Position numbers and translations under genes: made by a program. From positions 1,074,261 to 1,138,260 of the forward strand of contig CM026404.1 in NCBI GenBank assembly GCA_014843695.1: 64,000 bases of DNA. Direction: 5' to 3'. Below the pieces are notes generated by a model. The model had not been told where the DNA came from and searched no databases. It saw nothing but the letters and a program-made list of their open reading frames with translations. Shown one piece after another: positions 1 to 10,980 of this stretch; position 1 is the first letter of the stretch; each line of letters begins with the position of its first letter. Source of the stretch: Archivesica marissinica (lineage: Eukaryota > Mollusca > Bivalvia > Venerida > Vesicomyidae).

Positions 1-3000
1 TGTTACAGGTTGTAGCGACTGATGGGAAGATATACTTCAGTGTGGACAATGGTTCGGACAACCTGTATACGAAGCTTATGTCATTGAAAACAGTGGAGAG
101 ACTGTTTGTTCAGGTTCTTCATGAAAACGTTGAGAAGTTAGGTAAGTACTGTGCTTAGATCTAACAACAACAACATGTGTTGCATTAAACATCAACTCGC
201 ATGTGACACGGCATGTGACACAGCACCTAATCTTCATAAGTGAAGGAGTGCTGTATACACGAAGAAGAAACATCAACTCGCATGTGGAAGTCGTGATAAC
301 GCAGTTTGCAGTTTGCTTCTGTTGCGAAAGGCATTGTGTTCTTGTCCAGCTGTAGCAGTTACGATTGTGCCCTTTGGCTCTTTCCACATTGCCTCTTCTC
401 TCTCTTATCATTGTGATATATTACAACATGAATGGGGTCTCGAGAGCATTTAAAACTAACGATGAAAGAACTTGCTTCTCAATCGAGCTAAATAAATTTG
501 TATCAACTAAATCAACTGATGTTTATAACATGCATGTACCATTATTTACATACATGTACCTGAGAGTAAGTGAAAACATGGTTTATAATAACATGAAGTA
601 TTTCAGAGAAGCTTGTGTGTATGAACATGAAAAACATGGTTTATAATAACATGAAGTATTTTCAGAGAAGCTTGTGTGTATGAACATGAAAAACATGGTT
701 TATAATAACATGACGTATTTTCAGAGAAGCTTGTGTGTATGAACCGGAAAAACATGGTTTATAATAACATGAAGTATTTTCAGAGAAGCTTGTGTGTATG
801 AACATGAAAAACATGGTTTATAATAACATGAAGTATTTCAGAGAAGCTTGTGTGTATGAACGGGAAAAAATAATATGGAAGACAATATGTTATATTTCGG
901 GTTTTACGCCTGCATCAGCACCATTTTGGGCTATATCGCCAGTGGGAATATGGAAGACAAACAAATAGAATAGTAAAGTAGATCTATAATGAATAGATAT
1001 CAGTACTGTAGTGAGAGGAAAATTTCAACTGAGGCAATATAGGGGGTACGGGGGCATGTTACCCCTTAAAATTGTTGGGGCATAGAAGCGATTTCCAGAG
1101 TGGGTTGCTGTACACTACTACCCTGATCTATTGCTCACTGTTTCAGATAGGAGAGGGTTGTTGTACACTACTAACCCGATCTATTGCTCACTGTTTCATA
1201 TAGGAGAGGGTTGCTGTACACTACTAACCCGATCTATTGCTCACTGTTTCATATAGGAGAGGGTTGCTGTACACTACTAACCTGATCTATTGCTCACTGT
1301 TTCATATAGGAGTGGGTTGCTGTACACTACTAACCCGATCTATTGCTCACTGTTTCAGATAGGAGAGGGTTGCTGTACACTACTACCTCGATCTATTGCT
1401 CACTGTTTCATATAGGAGAGGGTTGCTGTACACTACTACTCCGGTCTATTGCTCACTGTTTCAGATAGGAGAGGGTTGCTGTACACTACTACCCTGATCT
1501 ATTGCTCACTGTTTCATATAGGAGATGGTTGCTGTACACTACTACCCCGATCTATTGCTCACTGCTTCATATAGGAGAGGGTTGCTGTACACTACTACCC
1601 TGATCTATCGCTCACTGTTTCATATAGGAGATGGTTGCTGTACACTACTAACCTGATCTATTGCTCACTGTTTCATATAGGAGAGGGTTGCTGTACACTA
1701 CTAACCTGATCTATTGCTCACTGTTTCATATAGGAGAGGGTTGCTGTACACTACTACTCCGGTCTATTGCTCACTGTTTCATATAGGAGAGGGTTGCTGT
1801 ACACTACTACCCTGATCTATCGCTCACTGTTTCATATAGGAGATGGTTGCTGTACACTACTAACCTGATCTATTGCTCACTGTTTCATATAGGAGAGGGT
1901 TGCTGTACACTACTACTCTGGTCTATTGCTCACTGTTTCATATAGGAGAGGGTTGCTGTACACTACTAACCTGATCTATTGCTCACTGTTTCATATAGGA
2001 GTGGGTTGCTGTACACTACTAACCTGATCTATTGCTCACTGTTTCATATAGGAGTGGGTTGCTGTACACTACTACCTCGATCTATTGCTCACTGTTTCAG
2101 ATAGGAGAGGGTTGCTGTACACTACTACCTCGATCTATTGCTCACTGTTTCATATAGGAGAGGGTTGCTGTACACTACTACTCTGGTCTATTGCTCACTG
2201 TTTCATATAGGAGAGGGTTGCTGTACACTACTAACCTGATCTATTGCTCACTGTTTCATATAGGAGTGGGTTGCTGTACACTACTAACCTGATCTATTGC
2301 TCACTGTTTCATATAGGAGTGGGTTGCTGTACACTACTACCTCGATCTATTGCTCACTGTTTCAGATAGGAGAGGGTTGCTGTACACTACTACCTCGATC
2401 TATTGCTCACTGTTTCATATAGGAGAGGGTTGCTGTACACTACTACTCTGGTCTATTGCTCACTGTTTCATATAGGAGAGGGTTGCTGTACACTACTAAC
2501 CTGATCTATTGCTCACTGTTTCATATAGGAGTGAGTTGCTGTACACTACTAACCTGATCTATTGCTCACTGTTTCATATAGGAGAGGGTTGCTGTACACT
2601 ACTAACCTGATCTATTGCTCACTGTTTCATATAGGAGAGGGTTGCTGTACACTACTACTCCGGTCTATTGCTCACTGTTTCATATAGGAGTGGGTTGCTG
2701 TACACTACTAACCTGATCTATTGCTCACTGTTTCAGATAGGAGAGGGTTGCTCACTCTGCTACATACTAAACTCCAACACAGAGCATTGTGGGATGACAG
2801 CATTTCTACATTAAAATGTCTGGAAGAGTCTGCGGTACCCAATGCTAACAACCTGGAAGAGTCTGCAGTACCCAATGCTAACAACCTGGAAGAGTCTGCA
2901 GTACCCAATGCTAACAACCTGGAAGAGTCTGCAGTACCCAATGCTAACAACCTGGAAGAGTCTGCGGTACCCAATGCTAACAACTTGCTGGAGACTTTTT

Positions 3001-6000
3001 GCCCTGTAAGAAAGAAACGAAAATTAGAACACGATTGGAATGTGACATTTCGCGTGTCGTGTCGATTCTCCGGAGCTGCTAGAAGGCAGTTGCATATTCA
3101 GGTACTTCTATCATGTCATGATTAAAATCTTTTTATGCGTTTGTTTTCTTCAATTAGAAAAAGAATACATGTACTATAATTCATATGCAAATTTATCCTT
3201 GTGTTAGCTTTAAGGTTGTAAAACAACAAATGAATTGCCTATTAAATACATAGTAAAAAGTAAAAACATGCAGTCTGTTCAGTTATATTTCCAATCTTTC
3301 ATTTCTTCTGATACCACATCCACTGTGAAGAGGTATTCAAATCAACCTGGAACACAGCAAGAATATTCAAAATATAATGTTCAACATAGCCAGTACTCGC
3401 CTGTGAATTCCTCCGCCAAATAATACGGTATACCAACCGTCAGTTTGCAATGGCCTGCATTCTTATACCACATATTTTCTATACATCAACTAGTCTGAAG
3501 TCTTCTCAAGTCACATAATTTCTCAAAAAACACAACAACTATACACTGCCTGTCATGAAAATGCATTTTACTAAAAAGAAAAATGAACTATATGAGTTAT
3601 TGGGTCTACATTCAAGTGAACCGCGGATGCACTTCTGCCTATTTACGTATATATAACCTTTAGGAAACCATCATTTACAGAGGTATTGGTGATTTTGTTA
3701 AAAAAAATACCCATAAAGGGAATGGTCATTTCACAAAAGCAGGTTCGCTTCCTTTTTAGCATAATAATTTCTTTATCTAAATATGAAAATACAGTCAAAC
3801 CTGTGTTAGTGGTCACCTCTATTAAGCAGCCAACCTGTATTAAGCAGCCAGTTTTCATATTCCCATTATGTTGTTTTATTATACATTTTACCTCTATTAA
3901 GCAGCCACCTGTGGTAAGCAGCCACTTTCTGAGAATCCCTTGGCTGGCTGCTTAAGACAGGTTTGACTGTATAAGACAATAACACAATGTCTAATTAGCC
4001 ACTCCTTACAATATCTCCGTGTTCAGCACATTCTTAGTAAACACATAATGGGCTTTAATGAGATTTCATTGTGAAATACGGAGACAACCTCATAATTGAG
4101 TGATTGTGAGTTGGAACTGTTAACTTATGTGTCTGAGAATGTGTACACCTCGTAATTGTGTGTTGGAACTGTTAACTTATGTGTCTGAGAATGTGTACAC
4201 CTCGTAATTGTGTGTTGGAACTGTTAACTTATGTGTCTGAGAATGTGTACACCTCGTAATTGTGAGTTGGAACTGTTAACCTATGGGTCTGAGAATGTGT
4301 ACACCGTGTAATTGAGAGTTGGAACTGTTAACCTATGGGTCTGAGAATGTGTACACCGCGTAATTGAGAGTTGGAACTGTTAACCTATGGATCTGAGAAT
4401 GTGTACACCTCGTAATTGTGAGTTGGAACTGTTAACCTATGGGTCTGAGAATGTGTGCAATAAATGGAACATTTTTTATTAACCTATTGCAAAGTTAGAC
4501 TGGTTCCCACCGGGCCATATAAATTTAACATTGGTCATATAACTTTAACCTCGGCCATAATTTTATCTTTGGCCATATAACTTACCTTGGCCATAACTTT
4601 AACCATCGCCATATAACTTTAACCACCACGGCCATATACCTTTAATCTTGGCCATATAACTCTAATCCTGGTCATATAATTTTAACCGTGGCCATATACC
4701 GTTAACATCGGCCATATAACTTTAATCTTGGCCATATAACTTTAACTTTGGCCATATAACTTTAACCGTGGCCATATAACTTTAACCGCGGCCATATACC
4801 TTTAACCTCGGCCATGTAACTTTAACCATGGCCATATACCTTTAACCTTGGCCATATAACTCTAACCCTGGTCATATAATTTTAACCGTGGCCATATACC
4901 GTTAACATCGGCCATATAACTTTAATCTCGGCCATATAACTTTAACTTTGGCCATATAACTTTAACCGTGGCCATATAACTTTAACCGCGGCCATATACC
5001 TTTAACCTTGGCCATATAACTTTAACCTCGGCCATGTAACTTTAACCTCAGCCATATAACTTTTAACCTTGGCCATATAACTTTAACCTCGGTCATATAA
5101 CTTTAACCTCGGTCATATACCTTTAACCCTGGCCATATAACTTTAACCTCGGTCATATAACTTTAACCTCAGCCATATACCTTTAACATCAGCCATATAA
5201 CTTTTAACCTTGGCCATATACCTTTAACCTTGGCCATATACCTTTAACCTTGGCCATATACCGTTAACCTTGACCGCATAGCTTTAACCTTGACTACATA
5301 ACATGCAAATTATTTAAAATTCAAACATTTCACAGGCAAACTCAACTTATTTTTGTGCGGGAAATGGTTTCAGATTGCAGGGATTGACGTTCTAGGGAAT
5401 CTTTTTGCCCAGATGAGCATCCCCCTAGTTGTGTTGCTAACGTCCTGATGTTTAATGGGAAGCAGAGTTAAATGTTCACAGAAATTATTTATTTTCAGAG
5501 AACATCGCAGCAAATGGGTGTTTTTAAAATTTATTTTCAGAGAACATCGTAGCAAATGTGTTTTTTTATTTATTTTCAGAGAACATCGCAGCAAATGGGT
5601 GTTTTTTAAATTTATTTTCAGAGAACATAGCAGCAAATGTGTGTGTTTTTATTTATTTTCAGAGAACATCGCAGCAAATGGGTGTTTTTAAAATTTATTT
5701 TCAGAGAACATCGTAGCAAATGTGTTTTTTTATTTATTTTCAGAGAACATCGCAGCAAATGGGTGTTTTTTAAATTTATTTTCAGAGAACATAGCAGCAA
5801 ATGTGTGTGTTTTTATTTATTTTCAGAGAACATCGCAGCAAATGGGTGTTTTTAAAATTTATTTTCAGAGAACATCGCAGCAAATGTATGTTTTTTTATT
5901 TATTTTCAGAGAACATCGCAGCAAATGGGTGTTTTTTATTTATTTTCAGAGAACATCGCAGCAAATGGGTGTTTTTTAATTTATTTTCAGAGAACATCGC

Positions 6001-9000
6001 AGCAAATGGGTGTTTTTTAAAATTTATTTTCAGAGAACATCGCAGCAAATGGGTGTTTTAATAAGTAAGCTTCTTGGATGGAAAATAGACCTTAAACATC
6101 CAAGATATGAGATAAATATTTACCTGAGTGATGACACATTCGCGGTTGGAATACCAGTAACGCGCGTTCCATTGTCGAAGAGAACGTACATACGGCATCA
6201 TGGCCTGAGGAGCCCTATTGCTTGGATCATGGCAGACTTGCTGGACATTCAACCTGGTCACATAGTATTGGATCCAATGTGCGGTGTGGCCACTATCCTG
6301 ATGGAAGCCTCTCACCTATGCCAGGTTAGTTTTATCATCAGATCTATTTATAGCATGTGACGAGTGGTTACGGTCGGTGACTTGTATGCCACTGTAATGT
6401 ATCATCACTGATGGTCACGGGTTAGAACCCCGCTCAGGCCGTGTTTGGGCAGGCTCAAACAGTAAACCAGTACTTGAACCAGTAACTGCCAACTTTTTCA
6501 TATAAATGAGACACGGCCTGAGCGGGGCTCTAACCCATGACCTAACAGGTAAACTGCTCACCGGTGATATAGCCCAAAATGGTGCTGATGCAGGCGTCAA
6601 ATCCAAACAAACACACTTTATAGCATGTGTACTGTTAAACCCTTAACAGACGGATCTGTAGTCCAGTGGTAACACGCTGGACTGGTAATCCAGGGATCGC
6701 AGGTTCGATCCCCCGTCTGACCCTAATAAAATTAACAGTCTTTCAGATGGGACGTTAAACCGAGGTCTCGTGTCGGTGCCTTACACCGTGCACGTAAAAG
6801 AACCAGAGGAGACGCTGGAATGGGTCTCTATCTGTATCATGCACTATCCTCCAAAATCTAAAATAACTAATCTCTTCAGGAGGCGTCGCTCATATGGGCA
6901 ACCGGTAGCGACGATAAATAAACGTAAACACACACACTGTTAAAGCAGACATCCAAGGAGGTGAGGAAATGCGGCTGTTTAATACATGTTCAATGGTGAG
7001 CCAATCAACATACTGGGAGTTGAATAATATAAGGTGACTTCTCTAATTGAGGTGACTGCTAACACAGGTTATACGGTATCCAATATGTAATTGAAGTTGT
7101 GTAAAATAGTTTTATTGAAGCCATATTTAAGTTAGAATAACCAATATTACTTACAAGCATGGCACAAATTGTATGTTTACTTAGAAACATGTACAGGGTG
7201 TGTATTGCTGTGACATGTACAGTGCGTGTATTACTGTGACATGTACAGGGTGTGTATTGCTGTGACATGTACAGTGTGTATATTACTGTGACATGTACAG
7301 GGTGTGTATTGCTGTGACATGTACAGTGTGTATATTACTGTGACATGTACAGGGTGTGTATTGCTGTGACATGTACAGTGTGTATATTACTGTGACATGT
7401 ACAGTGTGTGTATTGCTGTGACATGTACAGGGTGTGTATTGCTGTGACATGTACAGTGCGTGTATTGCTGTGACATGTACAGTGTGTATATTACTGTGAC
7501 ATGTACAGGGTGTGTATTGCTGTGACATGTACAGTGTGTATATTACTGTGACATGTACAGTGTGTATATTGCTGTGACATGTACAGTGTGTATATTACTG
7601 TGACATGTACAGTGTGTATATTACTGTGACATGTATGGGGTGTATATTTCTATGACATGTACAGGGTGTGTATTGCTGTGACATGTACAGTGTGTATATT
7701 ACTGTGACATGTACAGTGTGTATATTACTGTGACATGTACAGTGTGTATATTACTGTGACATGTACAGTGTGTATATTACTGTGACATGTATGGGGTGTA
7801 TATTTCTATGACATGTACAGGGTGTGTATTGCTGTGACATGTACAGTATGTATATTACTGTGACATGTACAGTGTGTATATTACTGTGACATGTACAGTG
7901 TGTATATTACTGTGACATGTACAGTGTGTATATTACTGTGACATGTACATGGTGTATATTACTGTGACATGTACAGGGTGTGTATTGCTGTGACATGTAC
8001 AGTGTGTATATTACTGTGACATGTACAGTGTGTATATTACTGTGACATGTACAGTGTGTATATTACTGTGACATGTATGGGGTGTGTATTTCTATGACAT
8101 GTACAGGGTGTGTATTGCTGTGACATGTACAGTGTGTATATTACTGTGACATGTACAGTGTGTATATTATTGTGACATGTACAGTGTGTATATTACTGTG
8201 ACATGTACAGTGTGTATATTACTGTGACATGTACAGTGTGCATATTACTGTGACATGTACAGGGTGTATATTGCTGTGACATGTACAGGGTGTATATTGC
8301 TGTGACATGTACAGGGTGTGTATTGCTGTGACATGTACAGGGTGTGTATTGCTATGACATGTACAGGGTGTGTATTGCTATGTATCAGCGTTGTTTCAGT
8401 GTGCTGTGTATATTGGTATGGACAGGGATATAGCACAGCTGGACCGTGCTACTGAGAATATAGTTTACAACAGCAGGTGTAACTTTACCACGCTGGTGCA
8501 GGGTGATACGCGGCATATTTCACTACCTGACAACAGTATTGATGGAGCGGTAACAGATGCGCCCTTTGGTCAGAACCACACCGTCTCCGGAGATCTACAC
8601 CAGTTCTATATCCAGTTGTTGTCGGAGATATCAAGGCAAGTTATTTTATGAGACCTTTCCAAGGGGCTTACAGATGTGCCTTTGGTCAGAACCACACCGT
8701 CTCCGGAGATCTACACCAGTTCTATATCCAGTTGTTGTCGGAGATTAGTCTGGGAACAGGCGTTGATATATTTTGCCTGGTCAGTCAAATAAATATATTT
8801 TAACACCTAGACCATTAATTGGGCCGTATTGAGTTTCTGATAATAGCCTGGGAACAGGCGTCGATATATTTTGCCTGGTCAGTCAAATAAATATATTTTA
8901 ACACCAAGACCATTAATTGGGCCGTATTGAGTTTCTGATAATATCAACATTTTGCCAGAAGTTAAATAGTGAAAAATCGACAGACTGGAACCCAGGCAAG

Positions 9001-10225
9001 TTGTGGTAACATTAATAGACGTTTCTTTTGAATTAATGGAACAGTGCCATTACTAAAGGCAGAATGCAACATAGGAATGTGTGCGATTTATGACGTAAAA
9101 CAACAACTTTTTATTGATGTAAGGCACTAGTATATTGAACATATAGATGTAACACTAGTAATTGTCTGTTTCAGAATTGTTAAACCAGGATGTAAAATAG
9201 TACTGCTTGCAAGCTACAACATGATAGACTTCCTGAAACACATTTGTCGTAGAACCGATACATGTGCATGTAGTTCTAGAAATGAATCATTTCCAGAAGT
9301 AGCAAGCAGTGTTGGAGAGGACATCGTAAACAGTAGCAAGAATGTTGGAGAGGACATCGTGAACAGTAGCAAGAATGTTGGAGAGGACATCGTGAACAGT
9401 AGCAAGAATGTTGGAGAGGACATTGTGAACAGTAGCAAGAATGTTGGAGAGGACATTGTGAACAGTAGCAAGAATGTTGGAGAGGACATTGTGAACAGTA
9501 GCAAGAATGTTGGAGAGGACATTGTGAACAGTAGCAAGAATGTTGGAGAGGACATTGTGAACAGTAGCAAGAATGTTGGAGAGGACATTGTGAACAGTAG
9601 CAAGAATGTTGGAGAGGACATTGTGAACAGTAGCAAGAATGTTGGAGAGGACATTGTGAACAGTAGCAAGAATGTTGGAGAGGACATTGTGAACAGTAGC
9701 AAGAATGTTGGAGAGGACATTGTGAACAGTAGCAAGAATGTTGGAGAGGACATTGTGAACAGTAGCAAGAATGTTGGAGAGGACATTGTGAACAGTAGCA
9801 AGAATGTTGGAGAGGACATTGTGAACAGTAGCAAGAATGTTGGAGAGGATATTGTGAACAGTAGTGAGAATGTTGGAGAGGACATTGTGAACAGTAGCAA
9901 GAATGTTGGAGAGGACATTGTGAACAGTAGCAAGAATGTTGGAGAGGACATCGTGAACAGTAGCAAAAATGTTGGAGAGGACATTGTGAACAGTAGCAAA
10001 AATGAGAAGCCAATATATTGGGAACAGCATTCTTGTGACACAGATTCTAAGGATGCGTGCAGTGACTTCCATGACAAGGATCAATGTATCCGACGCTCAG
10101 AAAGCAAGAGTGAAGATTCTAAGTGGAGGTCCTTATTTAATAGTTTGCCTTTGATGTTATGTGCAACTTACAATGTTAAGCTTGGGGATACAGATGGATG
10201 TATATTTGTGCTACAAACTTGTTAA
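1..10225 (+). CDS. THUMPD2: THUMPD2-like RNA (guanine-N2) methyltransferase, 3' five exons (copy A, main gene)
   Basis: Exons 1-141, 2737-3101, 6034-6324, 8400-8635 and 9175-10225 (stop) join in phase. The gene continues to the left of the window; the first 8 bases could also be an acceptor, putting the exon start at 9. Exon 2 ends with the THUMP-type stretch TFRVSCRFSGAARRQ. Exon 3 has GWKIDLKHPRYE, GIPVTRVPLSKR, GLRSPIAWIMADL and the SAM-binding motif VLDPMCGVATILMEA. Exon 4 has GMDRD and the catalytic motif-IV tetrad in TDAPFGQNH. Exon 5 begins IVKPGCKIVLLAS and ends KLGDTDGCIF. This motif order matches THUMPD2, which methylates guanosine N2 in U6 snRNA; the related THUMPD3 acts on tRNA. 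Intron 4 has a GC donor (AAG|gcaagt). Oddities: 5 units of LEESAVPNANN in exon 2 and 21 units of VGEDIVNSSKN in exon 5. The family assignment is firm; the enzyme's substrate here is inferred. Confidence 0.86.
287..509 (+). mobile_element. Degenerate SINE of the 'gtcgtgata' family, in THUMPD2 intron 1
   Basis: It starts with gaagtcgtgataacgcag and keeps the family's order: a damaged tRNA-like head, a 'gtgccctttggc' segment, a 'cctcttctctctc' tract, 'gaatggggtctcgagag', and the tail 'caatcgagctaaataaattt'. The same order is seen in better copies at 43773-44001 and 46752-46984. Confidence 0.65.
590..868. repeat. 59-bp tandem repeat in THUMPD2 intron 1
   Basis: About five units with core 'cagagaagcttgtgtgtatg' joined by 'aacatggtttataataacat'. 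Units differ by a few substitutions and a 1-base indel. The stretch 869-1095 that follows holds no gene. Its piece at about 897-950 matches, in reverse orientation, part of the element at 6361-6610. Confidence 0.85.
1096..2738 (+). repeat. 53-bp satellite (about 31 units) built from the intron 1 acceptor and exon 2 start
   Basis: The unit spacing is 53 bp. Each unit carries 'tattgctcactgtttca', then 'tataggagagggttgctg'. The last unit runs into the real exon 2 acceptor (tttcag, ending at 2736) and the exon start ATAGGAGAGGGTTGCT, so the unit contains the polypyrimidine tract, the acceptor and about 16 bases of exon. In most units the acceptor AG is changed (tttcat). About five upstream units keep tttcag, ending near 1146, 1357, 1464, 2100 and 2364. 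Confidence 0.9.
2820..2984 (+). repeat. Coding 33-bp minisatellite, 5 x LEESAVPNANN in THUMPD2 exon 2
   Basis: Five exact-length 33-bp units keep the reading frame between the exon start and the THUMP-type stretch. The only variation visible is synonymous (gcggta/gcagta). The repeat is hydrophilic and lies in a linker that is variable in the family. Confidence 0.9.
3790..3971 (-). mobile_element. MITE-like element with acagtcaaacctgtgtta termini
   Basis: Terminal inverted repeats read tacagtcaaacctgt and acaggtttgactgta, with internal 'aagcagcca' motifs on both arms, so the element can fold on itself. Related copies lie at 46432-46596 and 51882-52042. It is in THUMPD2 intron 2. The flanking parts of that intron (3102-3789 and 3972-4090) show nothing recognisable. 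Confidence 0.75.
4090..4460. repeat. 52-bp tandem repeat in THUMPD2 intron 2
   Basis: About seven units of 'gttggaactgttaac' followed by 'gtctgagaatgtgtacac' and 'cgtaattg'. Spacing is 52 bp where measured (4162 to 4214). Confidence 0.85.
4505..5290. repeat. About 20-bp tandem repeat (ggccatataactttaacc) in THUMPD2 intron 2
   Basis: Roughly 38-40 units of 'ggccatataactttaacc' plus two or three variable bases. A block around 4640-4790 recurs around 4850-4990 with the same variant order, suggesting a higher-order copy. Confidence 0.88.
5490..6058 (+). repeat. 39-43-bp satellite carrying 14 intact splice acceptors before THUMPD2 exon 3
   Basis: Fourteen copies of ttattttcag|AGAACATCGCAGCAAATG occur, with post-acceptor starts at 5499, 5541, 5580, 5622, 5663, 5705, 5744, 5786, 5827, 5869, 5910, 5950, 5991 and 6034. 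The last is the real exon start, because only it continues into ISKLLGW. The interval pattern 42-39-42-41 occurs twice (5499-5663-5827), a 164-bp higher-order unit. Unlike the array in intron 1, every unit keeps its AG. Confidence 0.92.
6361..6615. mobile_element. tRNA-like inverted element in THUMPD2 intron 3
   Basis: A B-box-like 'gggttagaacccc' segment (about 6419-6450) is followed about 60 bases later by its reverse complement (cacggcctgagcggggc, near 6510-6540). The two arms could pair. The right end (atagcccaaaatggtgctga) matches intron 1 near 900-950 in reverse. It is probably two head-to-head pieces of a SINE-like family. Confidence 0.5.
6648..6938 (+). mobile_element. SINE with a tRNA-Thr-like head, complete copy
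   Basis: The head folds as a tRNA: outer stem agacgg/ccgtct, A-box tagtccagtgg, anticodon loop ctggtaa (anticodon GGT), B-box ggttcgatccc. The body contains 'aaaagaaccagaggagac' and ends 'cgataaataaacg' with a CA-rich tail. It is read as a SINE and not a tRNA gene because the same head and body recur at 16490 and 32622. Confidence 0.85.
7186..8385. repeat. 26-bp satellite (tgtgacatgtacag...) in THUMPD2 intron 3
   Basis: About 46 units of 'tgtgacatgtacag(g/t)gtgt(a/g)tatt(a/g)c'. The array stops about 15 bases before the exon 4 acceptor. The exon itself opens TGTGTATATTGGTATGGACA, which resembles the satellite unit, so array and exon edge may share an origin. Related arrays precede copies B, C and D. 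The stretch 6939-7185 before it holds no recognised feature. Confidence 0.9.
8549..8945 (+). repeat. Tandem duplications across the exon 4/intron 4 boundary, copy A
   Basis: A 116-bp segment from acagatgcgcc through the exon 4 end, the GC donor and the start of intron 4 is repeated once (second copy from about 8666). It is followed by two copies of a roughly 102-bp segment 'gcctgggaacaggcgt...tttctgataata'. The second 116-bp copy has one C fewer (gcgcctttgg), so it is out of frame with the real exon, and it lacks the donor. Confidence 0.85.
9311..10003 (+). repeat. Coding 33-bp VNTR, 21 x VGEDIVNSSKN, THUMPD2 copy A
   Basis: Exactly 21 units of 33 bp encode VGEDIVNSSKN with almost no variation (one SEN unit; mainly gacatt/gacatc/gatatt changes). 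It separates the methyltransferase core (KIVLLASYNM region) from the C-terminal strand (KLGDTDGCIF). Confidence 0.95.
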
Positions 10226-10316
10226 CATTTTATAGCCACAATATCATTGTGCTAAGCTGCTACTATTGCTAGATGTCTCTCATGAATTGCATAACATAAC
10301 CCATTACTCCACATAG

Positions 10317-10554
10317 ATCAGGGTTCCCGCTGTCGGTCGCCAATGGCAACAAAAACAAATGCTGGTGCTATATATTGTGAATTGGCGAAAATATTTGGCA
10401 TAATGTTTTTTTATATATTTTTTGTTTGTGTCAAATACATGGGTGGCTTCAAATATGCATCTGTGAACTATGTAGCTCTTTAAATTGGCTTCATTTTTTT
10501 TCAATTGGCGACAGAAGTGGCGCAGATAACAATTCAGACAGATGGAACCCTGAT
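10317..10554. mobile_element. MITE-like element with atcagggttcc termini, copy A
   Basis: It starts atcagggttcccgctgtcgg and ends ggaaccctgat, with inner 'cgccaatgg' and 'caattggcgacag' in opposite orientation. Near-identical copies lie at 25261-25498 and 41248-41485; a truncated one ends at 32620. Confidence 0.65.
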
Positions 10555-10644
10555 AGATTCCATTCCACACATTTATCCACATATAGTTACTGTTGCATGC
10601 CATTTTCTCTTCCCAGATACAATCTACAGTCTACATCCAGTCTA

Positions 10645-10843
10645 TAGTCTACATCCGTTATGTCGAATTCCGTCGGACCGAACAAAGTACTTCGACATAA
10701 CCGAAGTTTGACTTAAGGAAATTTGATATAAACGGAGCCAGTTATATGTACAATGATAGTGTCTGAAACGGGACTTTGATCCGACTTCGAGATAACCGGA
10801 GAATTCGACATAACCGACTTTGACATAACGGTTGTAGACTGTA
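10645..10843. mobile_element. MITE-like element with agtctacatccgttatgtcg termini, copy A
   Basis: Long imperfect inverted repeats: left arm agtctacatccgttatgtcg, right arm cgacataaccgactttgac followed by gttgtagact. Copies lie at 25570-25775, 41557-41762 and, independently placed, 62659-62793. Confidence 0.75.
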
Positions 10844-10980
10844 CATTGAATATTGATTATTGAGTATGTAGTACAGTGTGCCTATTGCTTATCAGCAGAA
10901 GGAAGATGAAATGAGTAATTGATGTAACAGGTTAATCTGATACTTGGTATACATATTGTTTACTTTAACCTCATTAAAAC

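Noticed and set aside
365..646. 93-codon open frame near the left end
   Set aside because: It runs from a degenerate SINE into a 59-bp tandem repeat, within THUMPD2 intron 1.
6648..6720. Functional tRNA-Thr gene
   Set aside because: The tRNA-like head continues into a SINE body that recurs at 16490 and 32622 with the same head.
7186..8385. CRISPR-like array
   Set aside because: Units are contiguous head-to-tail repeats without unique spacers, and the DNA is eukaryotic.
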